Assembly: GCA_002314445.1 (NCBI GenBank)
Contig: DCFX01000057.1
Location: 62,001-126,000 of the forward strand
DNA: 64,000 nucleotides
Reading direction: 5' to 3'
Source of the DNA: Treponema sp. UBA1793
Lineage (GTDB): Bacteria > Spirochaetota > Spirochaetia > Treponematales > Treponemataceae
The notes beneath the pieces were generated by a model, which made no database searches, was not told the DNA's origin, and saw only the letters and a program-made list of their open reading frames with translations. Position 1 is the stretch's first letter; each line of letters opens with the position of its first letter. The position numbers were made by a program, and so were the translations under genes. Shown piece after piece: positions 8,947 to 17,566 of this stretch.

Positions 8947-10122
8947 ATGAAAAAAAGTATTGCATTTGTATTGCTTATTATGGTGTCATGTCTGTATGCA
9001 GAGTCAGCTTCTGACAGCAGCCGTGTAAAATTTATAAAAGGTAATATCGGCGATAAGACTGCCGCCGTACGTGAATCGTCGGGAAATGAGGCAGCGGAAC
9101 TTGCAAATGCTGCAATAGATTTTGCAAGTGCAAATAAAGCAGTCCTTGGCGATGACCGCGATCTTGACGGTCTTGCCGTAGCCGCAGTTCTTGCTTTTCC
9201 TGCCGACAGTATTGCTGCTTATGACGAGAGTACGAAGAATGCTCTTGTCGTAAAATTTGCGCAGTTATTTACCCTTTTCCCCAGTGATACTGTGCGCATT
9301 GCCGTTCTTAATAAAATATCAATGCTTCACGAGACACTTTCCGCCGGTTCTTTTGCATCCATGCTTAACGACTTCCTGCAGAATACTGACGGAAGTACGC
9401 CTGATAACGGAGTCGTGAAGGCTGTAATCAGTACGCTTGGTACAGTCGGCGGGAGCGAGTCGTTTACTGTTATCTATACGTGCCTGGCGCAGAAAAAATG
9501 GCCGCAATATCAGAATGACATGAATAATGCACTTGCACTGCTTGCGGATAAATCGCTTCCTCAGATAATCGGTATTATACAGGACGGAGACACAAAAACA
9601 ATACGTTCTCTGTTTGATCTTCTTATGCAGAATAAGCAGACTTCGGCATCTTTTAAAGCTGAGATTGCCGAAAATGTGCTTACTGAAACGATATATATAG
9701 CAGACAATTCTTCTTCCGTAACGAAAGATACGGTGAGTCTCCAGCTCAATGCAATGCGGATGATTTCACAGCTCAAATGGACACGATCAGCGGCCGTCAT
9801 TATTTCATTTTTTGATCTTGCAAAGCGCGAATATGCTGCGGGTGTCATGACTGATGATGAATTTGCAGAAGTTGTGAACGGAACGGCAAATGTCGCACCC
9901 ATTGACGGCTCGCCGCTGCTTACAGCGTATCTGACGGAGTTGAACAAGCAGGCTGAAAATGGGACAAAAGTTTCCGATACGGTCGTACTTGCAGTTGTCA
10001 ATGCGCTCGGTGCAATCGGCGACAAGACATCATTTGATTCTCTGCTGTATGTAACATATGTTAATTACCCTGAAAATGTCATAGCCGCTGCCCGCGATGC
10101 GCTCGCGAGGCTTAAATGGTGA
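8947..10122 (+). CDS. Exported HEAT-repeat-like protein
   Basis: 391 residues with a clear signal sequence (KKSIAFVLLIMVSCLYA). Either signal peptidase I cleaves after YA, or MVSC serves as a relaxed spirochaetal lipobox. The mature part is alpha-helical with repeating helix pairs of HEAT type (VVKAVISTLGTVGGSESFTV, VVLAVVNALGAIGDKTSFDS), ending AAARDALARLKW. Such scaffolds usually bind other proteins; no enzyme motif is visible. The start follows the PilZ stop directly, and the 3' end overlaps comEC by 7 bp in ATGGTGA, so the three genes are likely one transcript. Confidence 0.7.
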   Translation: MKKSIAFVLLIMVSCLYAESASDSSRVKFIKGNIGDKTAAVRESSGNEAAELANAAIDFASANKAVLGDDRDLDGLAVAAVLAFPADSIAAYDESTKNALVVKFAQLFTLFPSDTVRIAVLNKISMLHETLSAGSFASMLNDFLQNTDGSTPDNGVVKAVISTLGTVGGSESFTVIYTCLAQKKWPQYQNDMNNALALLADKSLPQIIGIIQDGDTKTIRSLFDLLMQNKQTSASFKAEIAENVLTETIYIADNSSSVTKDTVSLQLNAMRMISQLKWTRSAAVIISFFDLAKREYAAGVMTDDEFAEVVNGTANVAPIDGSPLLTAYLTELNKQAENGTKVSDTVVLAVVNALGAIGDKTSFDSLLYVTYVNYPENVIAAARDALARLKW

Positions 10123-11384
10123 TTTGCAGGACAATAAAAAATCCTCTCGTCGGTGCTGCTGCAATTTGCGCAGCTGCGGTTTATTGCGGTCTGGTCCCCG
10201 TAAAAAACAGAAATAAGTTCAAGTCGGCTGTACAGTTTTCATCTATTTTTTCCATGACGGGGAGGATTGTTTCCAATCCCGTGAAAGTGCCGGAGCTGCG
10301 GAAATATTCCGTACAGTTTGAACCTGCATTTGTAAAAACTTCAGAAGGTCTGCAGTGTTCCAGTTCCGGAATCATGACAGTTATGCTCGATGATGAAATG
10401 GTTGAAGCATATTTTCCGGGAAAGCTCTATTCATCGTGCAGGAATAAAGGTGCGCTTATCTGTGAAAACGGGGCTGTGGTCGGGCTGGAAGGAAAGGCCG
10501 GCAGAAATGATGTATATTTTGCAGACAAGGGACATATGATTGGCTGGAGCGGTATTTTCGATGGAAAGATCGCGCATATGCGTGCCCTGTGCCGGCTGCA
10601 GTTCAGGCGCCTTATGTACGCATGGGGTGCTGCCGGCGGTCTTCTGCTGGCACTTCTTTCCGGCGTGCGGGAATATACGGAAAGTGTTACTGCTGACGCG
10701 TTCAGAAACGCGGGCGTGTCCCATATACTTGCATTATCCGGCATGCATTTGTCTATTGTGTCAGGACTAGCCACATTTGCCGGAACAAAATTCTGCGGAA
10801 AAAAAAATGCATATGTTTTTCAGGTCTGCGCAGTTTTGTTTTTTGTCTGGTTTGCCGGATTTTCGCCGTCGCTGCTGCGTGCACTGATCTGCAGTATAAT
10901 CCTGCTTACTCTGTCTTTCTGCAATTTTACGAATATACATATGATTCCCGTTCTCTGTGCGTCGTTTTTGTGTCATACCGCACTGGCGCCTGCCGACCTG
11001 TCGAGCGCCGCGTTCATGCTTTCGTACGGTGCGCTTGCCGGTATTCTTCTCATGGGCAGTACTGTAAACATGCAGCTGTGCAAAATCTTCCCTCCGGAAT
11101 TGTCAAAGGGGCTCTCATCTTCTGCAGGCGCACAGCTGTGTACGGCACCAGTATCGCTCAAACTGTTTGGAACTGTTATGCCAGGTGGAATTCTTGCAAG
11201 CGTCGTACTTTCCCCTGCAGTTACGATTTTTATGTATGCAGGACTTGGATTAATAGCGCTATGCCTGCTTTGTCCCTTTTTTGCAGCCCCGTCAGGCTTT
11301 ATCATGAATGCACTATATGCCGTCATAAAGATACTCGTTACATTGTTTGCCCGCATACCGGGAATTACGTTTGCAAATTTTTAA
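10116..11384 (+). CDS. comEC: ComEC/Rec2-family membrane protein, short form
   Basis: 422 residues. The competence-domain hallmark ALSGMHLSIVSGL lies near residue 207, preceded by DAFRNAGVSHI, and several membrane helices follow to the C terminus. An N-terminal region (~30-165) looks like the soluble OB-like part of ComEC. In transformable bacteria ComEC is the inner-membrane DNA channel and is usually over 600 residues, often with a C-terminal metallo-beta-lactamase domain; that domain is missing here and the protein stops after the membrane part. No other competence gene is in the window, so a transport role is inferred from family only. Confidence 0.82.
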   Translation: MVICRTIKNPLVGAAAICAAAVYCGLVPVKNRNKFKSAVQFSSIFSMTGRIVSNPVKVPELRKYSVQFEPAFVKTSEGLQCSSSGIMTVMLDDEMVEAYFPGKLYSSCRNKGALICENGAVVGLEGKAGRNDVYFADKGHMIGWSGIFDGKIAHMRALCRLQFRRLMYAWGAAGGLLLALLSGVREYTESVTADAFRNAGVSHILALSGMHLSIVSGLATFAGTKFCGKKNAYVFQVCAVLFFVWFAGFSPSLLRALICSIILLTLSFCNFTNIHMIPVLCASFLCHTALAPADLSSAAFMLSYGALAGILLMGSTVNMQLCKIFPPELSKGLSSSAGAQLCTAPVSLKLFGTVMPGGILASVVLSPAVTIFMYAGLGLIALCLLCPFFAAPSGFIMNALYAVIKILVTLFARIPGITFANF

Positions 11385-11402
11385 TAACTGAGGAATAAAA
11401 TA

Positions 11403-12269
11403 ATGAACCATCCAGATTATAATTCGCCTGTTGCGCTCAAGAGTTTTCTCGATATGAGCGGAATGTCCATGCAGAAAAAATTCGGACAGAATTTTCTTGT
11501 CAATGAAACTGCCCGCAAAAGGCTCATTGATTCGCTGGACATAGCCAAGGGAACAAACGTGTGGGAGGTAGGTCCCGGTCTTGGCTGTATGACGAAGGAA
11601 CTTCTTTCTCGGGGTGCTGTTGTCACCGTGTTCGAAATTGACAGAGGCTTCGTCCGCATGCTTGGAGCTTTTTTTGAAAATTACATACAGCAGGGAAAAC
11701 TGCGAATCGTAGAGGGAGACGTACTCAAGACGTGGAGAAACGTTCTTGACGATACAGGAGTGGTTCCGGAGAGGTTTTTCGGTAATCTGCCGTATAATAT
11801 TGCCGCAACAATAATTGCAGACACAATTGAACAGAATATACGTTTTGACAAAGCCGTTGTGACGGTGCAGAAAGAAGTTGCTGTCCGTATGACGTCGCTT
11901 CCTGACACCGGCGATTATTCGTCTTTTTCCATATTGTGCCAGTGGGCGTATGACGTGAAACCTCTTATGGATTTGAGCGGAGGAAATTTCTGGCCGCGAC
12001 CGAATGTCGACTCCCGTGCCGTGATTATGACAAAGAAAGCCGGTTTTCCCTGCTGTGAAAACAAGGACTTGTTCATGAAAATGCAGCGTTCCCTTTTTGT
12101 TTCAAGAAGAAAAAACGTACGGAACAATCTGACTTCGTTTTTATCTGATGGAGAGAAGGCTTCGCGTGTACTTGCAAAAGCGGGAATAGAACCGACTATC
12201 CGTGCAGAATCCCTTTCGATACGGGAGCTGCTCCAGTTGTCTGACGTTTTGAATGCTGATATACTATGA
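11403..12269 (+). CDS. rsmA: 16S rRNA (adenine1518-N6/adenine1519-N6)-dimethyltransferase
   Basis: 288 residues, normal for KsgA/RsmA. It shows the N-terminal KKFGQNFLVNETARKRLID, SAM motif I WEVGPGLGCMTKELL near residue 55, acidic motif VFEIDRGF, and catalytic motif FGNLPYNIAATI near residue 130 (NLPY). The C-terminal helical domain contains RPNVDSRAV. It dimethylates two adjacent adenosines near the 3' end of 16S rRNA during 30S maturation. TGAGGAATAAAATA precedes ATG 11403 as RBS. The gene sits 18 bp after comEC and 3 bp before the YggS gene. Confidence 0.95.
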   Translation: MNHPDYNSPVALKSFLDMSGMSMQKKFGQNFLVNETARKRLIDSLDIAKGTNVWEVGPGLGCMTKELLSRGAVVTVFEIDRGFVRMLGAFFENYIQQGKLRIVEGDVLKTWRNVLDDTGVVPERFFGNLPYNIAATIIADTIEQNIRFDKAVVTVQKEVAVRMTSLPDTGDYSSFSILCQWAYDVKPLMDLSGGNFWPRPNVDSRAVIMTKKAGFPCCENKDLFMKMQRSLFVSRRKNVRNNLTSFLSDGEKASRVLAKAGIEPTIRAESLSIRELLQLSDVLNADIL

Positions 12270-12272
12270 AAT

Positions 12273-12992
12273 ATGAATACGACGGATGTAAAAACGAATC
12301 TGGAAAAGGTAAAAGCTTCCATACGTGATGCAGAACTGGCGGCAGGCCGTCCGGAAGGCAGCGTAAAACTTCTGGCAGTGAGTAAATTTCATCCTGAACA
12401 GTCAGTAATAGATGCAATTCATGCAGGGCAGACGTTATTCGGCGAAAACCGCGTTCAGGAAGCGTGCAGAAAATTTGAAAATGTCTGCACTCAGTATCCT
12501 GCTGCGGAACTTCATATTATAGGTACTCTGCAAAAGAACAAAGTCGGACGTGCTGTAAACATTTGCACATGCATTGAATCTGTCGACAGTCTTGAATTAA
12601 TCTCTACAATAGAAAAACAATGTGAAAAAATTAATAAAACGATAAAAATACTGTTCGAATATCACACGGGGGAAGAATCGAAATCGGGGTTTACAGCGTA
12701 TGAAAGTCTGCTGGAAGCCGTGCAGTTCTGTTCGGATAGCAAAGCCCCCCATGTAATACCGGCTGGTTTCATGACTATGGCTCCTTTTACACAGGATGAT
12801 AATGCAATCCATGAATCTTTCTGCAAACTGAGGGAGACCTCCGAACGTCTGCGGAAAGATTTCCCTCAATTAAAACTGGATACACTTTCAATGGGTATGT
12901 CGGGCGACTACCGCATAGCGATAGCAGAAGGATCAACAGAAGTCCGGATAGGAACTGCCATTTTCGGAGAACGGGAGTATCAGAAAGCATGA
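12273..12992 (+). CDS. YggS/PROSC-family pyridoxal-phosphate homeostasis protein
   Basis: 239-residue single-domain PLP-barrel protein. The PLP lysine is in LLAVSKFHPEQSVIDAI (~35); later motifs are FGENRVQEA, HIIGTLQKNK, and the phosphate-binding C terminus LSMGMSGDYRIAIAEGSTEVRIGTAIFG. Family members bind PLP without known catalysis and affect B6 and amino-acid balance. It overlaps the next gene by 4 bp (ATGA). Confidence 0.92.
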   Translation: MNTTDVKTNLEKVKASIRDAELAAGRPEGSVKLLAVSKFHPEQSVIDAIHAGQTLFGENRVQEACRKFENVCTQYPAAELHIIGTLQKNKVGRAVNICTCIESVDSLELISTIEKQCEKINKTIKILFEYHTGEESKSGFTAYESLLEAVQFCSDSKAPHVIPAGFMTMAPFTQDDNAIHESFCKLRETSERLRKDFPQLKLDTLSMGMSGDYRIAIAEGSTEVRIGTAIFGEREYQKA

Positions 12993-13540
12993 AAAAGCTG
13001 ATGCGGAATATACTTATTTTTCTCAGCTCTTTAATGATAGTACTGCCGCCTGTATTTGCGGATGATAGTTCAGGTAAAACTGCGGAACCGTATAAAGATG
13101 ACGAATTTCCGCAGTTCATGAAAGATGCACGCCGTACTGAAATTATTACGTTGGGTGCTATGCCATTTGTTACATTGACCACGACGTGGGGATATTCTGT
13201 GATACGATACTGTCAGAACGATTTTTCGTCCGATTATATTCCGAATTTTTTTGCAAAAAGTAACAGTTATACGGAAGACGAACAGAAAACGATTCTGCTT
13301 ACGGCTGTCGGTATAAGTGTCGGTATAGGTTTGACCGATCTCATCGTTAATTTAATAAAACGTGATATTAAAAAAAAGAAACTATTGAAGGAAAAAACAG
13401 GCCCCATTCTTATTACACCTGTTGATCAGGATGCTGATGCCGTGAAGATAGAAATGCCGCCGCCGGTTCGTCCTGAAGAAGGGAACAGTACAGATACTGG
13501 CGCTGCAGATGCACGGAGCGATGTGCCGGAGAATAAGTAA
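12989..13540 (+). CDS. Small exported/membrane protein of unknown function
   Basis: 183 residues. The N-terminal signal-like segment is RNILIFLSSLMIVLPPVFA (cleavage after FA likely). Two further hydrophobic stretches at ~50-72 and ~100-121 are followed by a Lys-rich patch (KRDIKKKKL) and a Pro/Glu-rich tail. I do not recognise a family. It overlaps the YggS stop (ATGA) and its last base is the first base of the following rluA-type gene, so it belongs to this operon of RNA-modification genes, but nothing links it to their function. Confidence 0.7.
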   Translation: MKKLMRNILIFLSSLMIVLPPVFADDSSGKTAEPYKDDEFPQFMKDARRTEIITLGAMPFVTLTTTWGYSVIRYCQNDFSSDYIPNFFAKSNSYTEDEQKTILLTAVGISVGIGLTDLIVNLIKRDIKKKKLLKEKTGPILITPVDQDADAVKIEMPPPVRPEEGNSTDTGAADARSDVPENK

Positions 13541-14517
13541 TGCCGTTTTTCAGCACAAAAGTTCCGGAAGATTTTTTTGATTCAATGCGGCTTGATAAAT
13601 ATATTGCACAGCTGCCGAACGGAATGAACCGGTCAAAGCTAAAAGCTGGCGTAACTGAGATTCTTGTAAACGGGAAAAAGAACAAGCTTTCCGTAAAGAT
13701 AAAAGCCGGCGACAGGATCGACATAGAATGGGAAGACAACATACCCGATGACATTGTACCTGAAAATATCCCTCTCGATATTATTTACGAAGACGAAAAT
13801 GTTACTGTTGTTAATAAAAAACAGGGAATGGTGACACATCCGGCTTCCGGTAACTGGACAGGAACGCTTGTAAATGCGCTGTTGTATCACTGGGGACGCA
13901 ATACAATTTCACAAAAAAAAGAAGGGACTTCATCGGAAATTCTGACAGCAAGAAGACCCGGAATTGTACACAGGCTTGACAAAGATACTTCAGGGGTCAT
14001 GATTACTGCAAAAAACAGGGACACAGAGGAATGGCTTCAAACTCAATTTAAATTCCGCTGTCTGCGCAAGGAGTATATTGTTATTGTACGAGGCCGCCCT
14101 CCTGCTTCTGCTGGTGATATATGCACGCAGATTATACGCGACCCGAAGGACAGAAAGCGTTATAAAGCTGTTACCGGTACAAATGAAGGGAAAGCCTCTC
14201 GTACGCTGTATCATTGCCTTGCCTGCTATGGAAATTATTCTCTTATACGTGTGCGCCTTAAAACAGGCCGTACACACCAGATACGTGTCCATATGAAGTA
14301 TATAGGCTGCCCCGTTCTTGGAGATCCTGTTTACGGAAAAAAGGATGATACTTTTCCTGATGCGACGCTTATGCTGCATGCGTGTAAATTGATAATAAAA
14401 CTGCCAGGTCATAGTCATTTTTCTATTTTCAGGGCTGAAGTCCCGGATAGATTCCGCCGCGTTGTAAAGATACTGAAAAAGAAGTTTCCTCGTACAGTCA
14501 TGGGGACTGAAAAATGA
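13540..14517 (+). CDS. RluA/RluD-family pseudouridine synthase with S4 domain
   Basis: 325 residues. The N-terminal S4 RNA-binding domain (MRLDKYIAQL to DRIDIEWED, ~15-75) is followed by the RluA catalytic domain. It shows VVNKKQGMVTHPASGN, the catalytic-Asp motif IVHRLDKDTSGVMI near residue 145 and KTGRTHQIRVHMKYIGCPVL near residue 245. It converts specific uridines of 23S rRNA (RluD-like) to pseudouridine; the exact site cannot be assigned. It starts at the last base of the upstream stop and overlaps a second RluA-type gene by 4 bp. Confidence 0.93.
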   Translation: MPFFSTKVPEDFFDSMRLDKYIAQLPNGMNRSKLKAGVTEILVNGKKNKLSVKIKAGDRIDIEWEDNIPDDIVPENIPLDIIYEDENVTVVNKKQGMVTHPASGNWTGTLVNALLYHWGRNTISQKKEGTSSEILTARRPGIVHRLDKDTSGVMITAKNRDTEEWLQTQFKFRCLRKEYIVIVRGRPPASAGDICTQIIRDPKDRKRYKAVTGTNEGKASRTLYHCLACYGNYSLIRVRLKTGRTHQIRVHMKYIGCPVLGDPVYGKKDDTFPDATLMLHACKLIIKLPGHSHFSIFRAEVPDRFRRVVKILKKKFPRTVMGTEK

Positions 14518-15254
14518 GTGTTCAGAAGATAAAAGTGGTGCATGAGCCTTCCCTCAAAGAACCGTTTGCGGTTGTGTACAAACCTCACGGTCTTCCGTCC
14601 GCACCTTTGTCAGTGGATGATAAGGAGAATGCGTTTTGTTATGCTGCATGTTTATTTCCGGAGCTTTACGATGTATGTGGGAAAAAACAGATTGAACATG
14701 GATTACTTCATCGGCTCGATAACGAAGCCTGCGGGGTGCTCCTGATTGCATCGACACAGCAGTCGTATGATTTTCTTATTGAGGCTCAAAAAAACGGTAA
14801 GTTTGAAAAAATGTACAGCGTTACCTGCGTGCTGAACAAAAAAAATGCAGACAGTCTCGGAGGATTTCCACCTGTACCTGATATTGCTGAAACGGCCGCA
14901 GGGCAGGAAATCGTTTTAACATCGTCATTCAGACCTTATGGGGAAGGGCGGAAACAGGTGCGTCCGGTGACTGGTGAATCAGGAAAAGCTGCCGGCAGGA
15001 AAGGCGGTACTGCAGTATATAAAACCGAAATACAAATAATCGATATTGAAAAAACAACAGTCATAACACACTGTCATATTACAGCAGGCTACAGGCATCA
15101 GGTACGCTGCCATCTTGCATGGCAGGGCATTCCGGCTCAGGGGGACAAACTTTACAATGCACTGTACGGTGGCGGTGAGATGCAGTTTGAAGGAAGTGGG
15201 ATTAGTTTTCCGCACCCGATTACAGGGGCTGAGGTCATTTTTTCTATCAGTTGA
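14514..15254 (+). CDS. Second RluA-family pseudouridine synthase, no S4 domain
   Basis: 246 residues, catalytic domain only. Motifs: AVVYKPHGLPSAP, GLLHRLDNEACGVLL (catalytic Asp kept, but the usual xTSG is ACG) and TAGYRHQVRCHLAWQGIPAQG. The ITAGYRHQVR replaces the commoner KTGRTHQIR, so it is a divergent paralogue of its neighbour, with which it overlaps in ATGA. RNA target unknown. The gene ends 45 bp from a tRNA-Leu gene on the opposite strand. Confidence 0.88.
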   Translation: MSVQKIKVVHEPSLKEPFAVVYKPHGLPSAPLSVDDKENAFCYAACLFPELYDVCGKKQIEHGLLHRLDNEACGVLLIASTQQSYDFLIEAQKNGKFEKMYSVTCVLNKKNADSLGGFPPVPDIAETAAGQEIVLTSSFRPYGEGRKQVRPVTGESGKAAGRKGGTAVYKTEIQIIDIEKTTVITHCHITAGYRHQVRCHLAWQGIPAQGDKLYNALYGGGEMQFEGSGISFPHPITGAEVIFSIS

Positions 15255-15269
15255 AAAAAATACAGACAT

Positions 15270-15295
15270 AAAAAAAGACCGTATTTCTACGGTCT
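15270..15295 (-). terminator. Rho-independent terminator of tRNA-Leu
   Basis: Perfect 8-bp stem AGACCGTA/TACGGTCT with a 4-base loop. Read on the minus strand it is followed by a run of T, directly downstream of the tRNA-Leu 3' end. Confidence 0.85.
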
Positions 15296-15299
15296 GGAA

Positions 15300-15383
15300 T
15301 GCCCGAAGGGAGACTTGAACTCCCATGAACGTACGTTCACTAGCACCTGAAGCTAGCGTGTCTACCAATTCCACCATCCGGGC
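15300..15383 (-). tRNA. tRNA-Leu (anticodon CAG)
   Basis: 84-nt class II tRNA. The acceptor stem GCCCGGA pairs with TTCGGGC; D-arm GGTGGAATTGGTAGACAC, anticodon stem-loop CTAGC-TTCAGGT-GCTAG, a long variable arm (GAACGTACGTTC) and a T-arm with GTTCAAGTC. Discriminator A. The 3' CCA is not encoded. Confidence 0.97.
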
Positions 15384-15408
15384 TGAACTACGAAGTCGTA
15401 ATAAAACT

Positions 15409-15437
15409 ATAATATCAGAAAAAGATTTCTTGGTCAA
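15409..15437 (-). promoter_or_regulatory. Sigma-70 promoter of tRNA-Leu
   Basis: On the minus strand, TTGACC (15437-15432), a 17-bp spacer and TATTAT (15414-15409). The predicted start is about 20 bases before the tRNA 5' end. Confidence 0.8.
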
Positions 15438-15458
15438 TATGCTGATTGATAAGTCTGG

Positions 15459-15860
15459 TTATGTTATACATCCGTATACGGCCGCCAGTATACCGACAAG
15501 CAGGCATGCAGTCAGAATGTATATCCATGCAGGCAGCGAATTATCTTCCTGCCCTCCGTTTGTTTTGTTTTTTAATATCCTGAATGCCTTTTTCAGTCTG
15601 CCTCTTTCAGACGACGACCAGTGTCTTCTTTTTTTCCGGTAATCCTGTGAAGTGTACGAAATCGTCTGTATATTGTTCATAGCATATCCGCATTTCGGAC
15701 ATCCTTCGTCGAACATTGATGCAGGGCCAGAGGCTCCGCATTGAGGACACCGGACGGAAGAAAAAAAACGTCCGCAGTATTTGCATACACGGGCATTTTC
15801 CGGAACTTCAGCTCCACAGTTTTCACAGAAAAATTTTGCATGCTGCTTTTTAGTTTTCAT
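15459..15860 (-). CDS. Membrane-anchored double zinc-ribbon protein
   Basis: 133 residues. Two CxxC-CxxC zinc ribbons: FFCENCGAEVPENARVCKYC near the N terminus and VRCPQCGASGPASMFDEGCP after it. A basic linker follows, then one C-terminal membrane helix (WIYILTACLLVGILAAVYGC), so the ribbons face the cytoplasm. Function unknown; such proteins often act as adaptors. Its start overlaps the pseudo-receiver gene by 11 bp, suggesting both products act together. Confidence 0.8.
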   Translation of the reverse strand: MKTKKQHAKFFCENCGAEVPENARVCKYCGRFFSSVRCPQCGASGPASMFDEGCPKCGYAMNNIQTISYTSQDYRKKRRHWSSSERGRLKKAFRILKNKTNGGQEDNSLPAWIYILTACLLVGILAAVYGCIT

Positions 15861-16527
15861 ATTTCGTTCCGAGTTTTAAAAAAAGCGTTTTTCCCGTACG
15901 GATAATATCGGCACTGCAATACGAATACGTATTGTTGTTTTTAAATGAAACTTCCCCGATATGATCTCCGCCGGATAATCCTTCTGAGAGCAGTGGAATG
16001 TCCGGTGAAAATTCGATTGTATCATCAGTACAGGCAAGAACTGTACCTGTAATAAAAGCTTCTGTCTCCGGATGCGTAAAAATGAGTCCGTATGATTTTA
16101 TCTGCGAGAGACCGAAAGCTGGCTGGCTTTTATTTTCCTTTTGTCCGGATGCAAGAAACTGTTTTGATGCCGAATTAAGTATGGAAGTGAAATGTTCAAG
16201 ACCTCCTTCATCGACAGATGAAAACGTTCCCTTTATTCCCAGTGTTTTAGCCTTTTCGAGCTCTGTCTGGGGAAATGACTGAGGTGTGTACAATATTATC
16301 TGAGGTTCTTCTCCGCTGATGCCGCTCTTGACGAATTGGGAAAATGTTTTCCAGTGACGGGGATAATCGCAGGCACTTATGATGACAACATCGGGACGTA
16401 TTTCTTCAACATTATCAAGCGCCTTAAGCAGCCACCTGTACACGATGGGATCATAGCGATGTGCGGTAAGAATAGTGCCGACTTTTTCAATGACATCATT
16501 ATCGTCGGAAATAACTATTGCTTTCAT
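15850..16527 (-). CDS. Receiver-like protein lacking the phosphoacceptor Asp
   Basis: 225 residues. Residues 1-120 follow the CheY fold pattern: acidic pocket VISDDNDVIEKV, central strand RPDVVIISACDYP, late strand PQIILYTPQSF and then GIKGTFSS. The Asp expected at the end of the third strand (typical LLDLMMP) is Ser/Ala, so ordinary phosphorylation is unlikely. Residues ~135-220 form a beta-rich domain of PilZ-like appearance (GLIFTHPETEAFITGTVLAC), without clear c-di-GMP motifs. It overlaps genes on both sides (11 bp and 4 bp) in a three-gene minus-strand operon. Confidence 0.65.
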   Translation of the reverse strand: MKAIVISDDNDVIEKVGTILTAHRYDPIVYRWLLKALDNVEEIRPDVVIISACDYPRHWKTFSQFVKSGISGEEPQIILYTPQSFPQTELEKAKTLGIKGTFSSVDEGGLEHFTSILNSASKQFLASGQKENKSQPAFGLSQIKSYGLIFTHPETEAFITGTVLACTDDTIEFSPDIPLLSEGLSGGDHIGEVSFKNNNTYSYCSADIIRTGKTLFLKLGTKYEN

Positions 16528-17504
16528 TCCGTCCCCAGATTAACGACTGTATAATCATAAATCTGCCAGATTCCCTCTCTCTGACGCAGTTTATATGTAT
16601 AGCTTTTTTTCTCATAGAAAGTACGGTTGTTAAACCATTCGGTAGCAAGAACTGTTCCTTCCGTCTGAGAATATACAGTTTTCTCAATCTGGAATTTCTC
16701 AGGAATGGCTACAATGTCGCCGTCTATCCGCGATTCCATAAGGTCGGCTTTATACGCTTCCAGCATCCGTTCCCGTTCATCGGCGGAAACGCTGCGGTAT
16801 TTACGTTTTGCAGCCTGATCCCTTTCCAGCATGGATTCTACGTCCATATACAGGAAATATTGGTCCCACAATGATTTTTGGCGTGCAATAATTGTCTGTT
16901 CGACGACTTTATCAGGAGATATTTCTTCAGGCTTCAGAATTTCCGCAGTGCTGGCTTTTACCGGCAGAATTGAAGATGATGCAGCTGACGGAGAAGGCTG
17001 AACTTCGAGAGTGAGGCGATTCGACGTAAGTTTTATCGAGTTTGATTTATACAACTCGGGGTAGAAGAAAAGTTCAATATAATAAATTGAAGGTTCTGTT
17101 ATATCAAGATAATCTTTGAGATTTTCTACAAATGAATATTCTTCGCCGTTTTCCAGCGAAATTTCACGGAAATAGACAGTCTGGTTTGTCGTCCGTTTTC
17201 TGATAAGCGGTTCTGTTTGCTTCAGCTGAGTGTTTTTTATAGTGTAAGCGTTAAAATCAACACTGAACCTGCGGTCATCAGCGAGCTTAAAGCGGAGTGT
17301 ATCGGTTCCCCTGTTTTTTACGGTTATATGTACGAAAACGGGATTTGTGTCCGCATCTCCCGGGTAATACATCGTTTTATCGTAGAATTTTATTGAAACC
17401 GAAGCATCTGCATATGTATATGTATTTTCCGGTGTTGTCTGGGCATAAAAAGCCTGTCCAAACAAAGCAAAAAGTGATATAATCAAAAAAATTTTACGTT
17501 TCAA
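16524..17504 (-). CDS. Exported protein of unknown function, likely TTG start
   Basis: Predicted 326 residues. The frame is open up to 17585, but the best start is TTG 17504-17502. It has GGAG (complement of 17512-17515) seven bases upstream and gives a textbook signal peptide MKRKIFLIISLFALFGQAFYA followed by QTTPEN. An ATG at 17525 lacks a good RBS. The mature part begins with an Ig-like/beta region (VFVHITVKNRGTDTLRFKL) and ends with a helical, charged region and a YDYTVVNLG strand. No family recognised; probably periplasmic. It overlaps the pseudo-receiver gene by 4 bp and is divergent from mfd. Confidence 0.72.
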   Translation of the reverse strand: MKRKIFLIISLFALFGQAFYAQTTPENTYTYADASVSIKFYDKTMYYPGDADTNPVFVHITVKNRGTDTLRFKLADDRRFSVDFNAYTIKNTQLKQTEPLIRKRTTNQTVYFREISLENGEEYSFVENLKDYLDITEPSIYYIELFFYPELYKSNSIKLTSNRLTLEVQPSPSAASSSILPVKASTAEILKPEEISPDKVVEQTIIARQKSLWDQYFLYMDVESMLERDQAAKRKYRSVSADERERMLEAYKADLMESRIDGDIVAIPEKFQIEKTVYSQTEGTVLATEWFNNRTFYEKKSYTYKLRQREGIWQIYDYTVVNLGTE

Positions 17505-17566
17505 TGTCGTTCTCCAAAAAGGCATTATATGTTTAAAAGACCTTTCTATTATTATCGGACAGTTTG

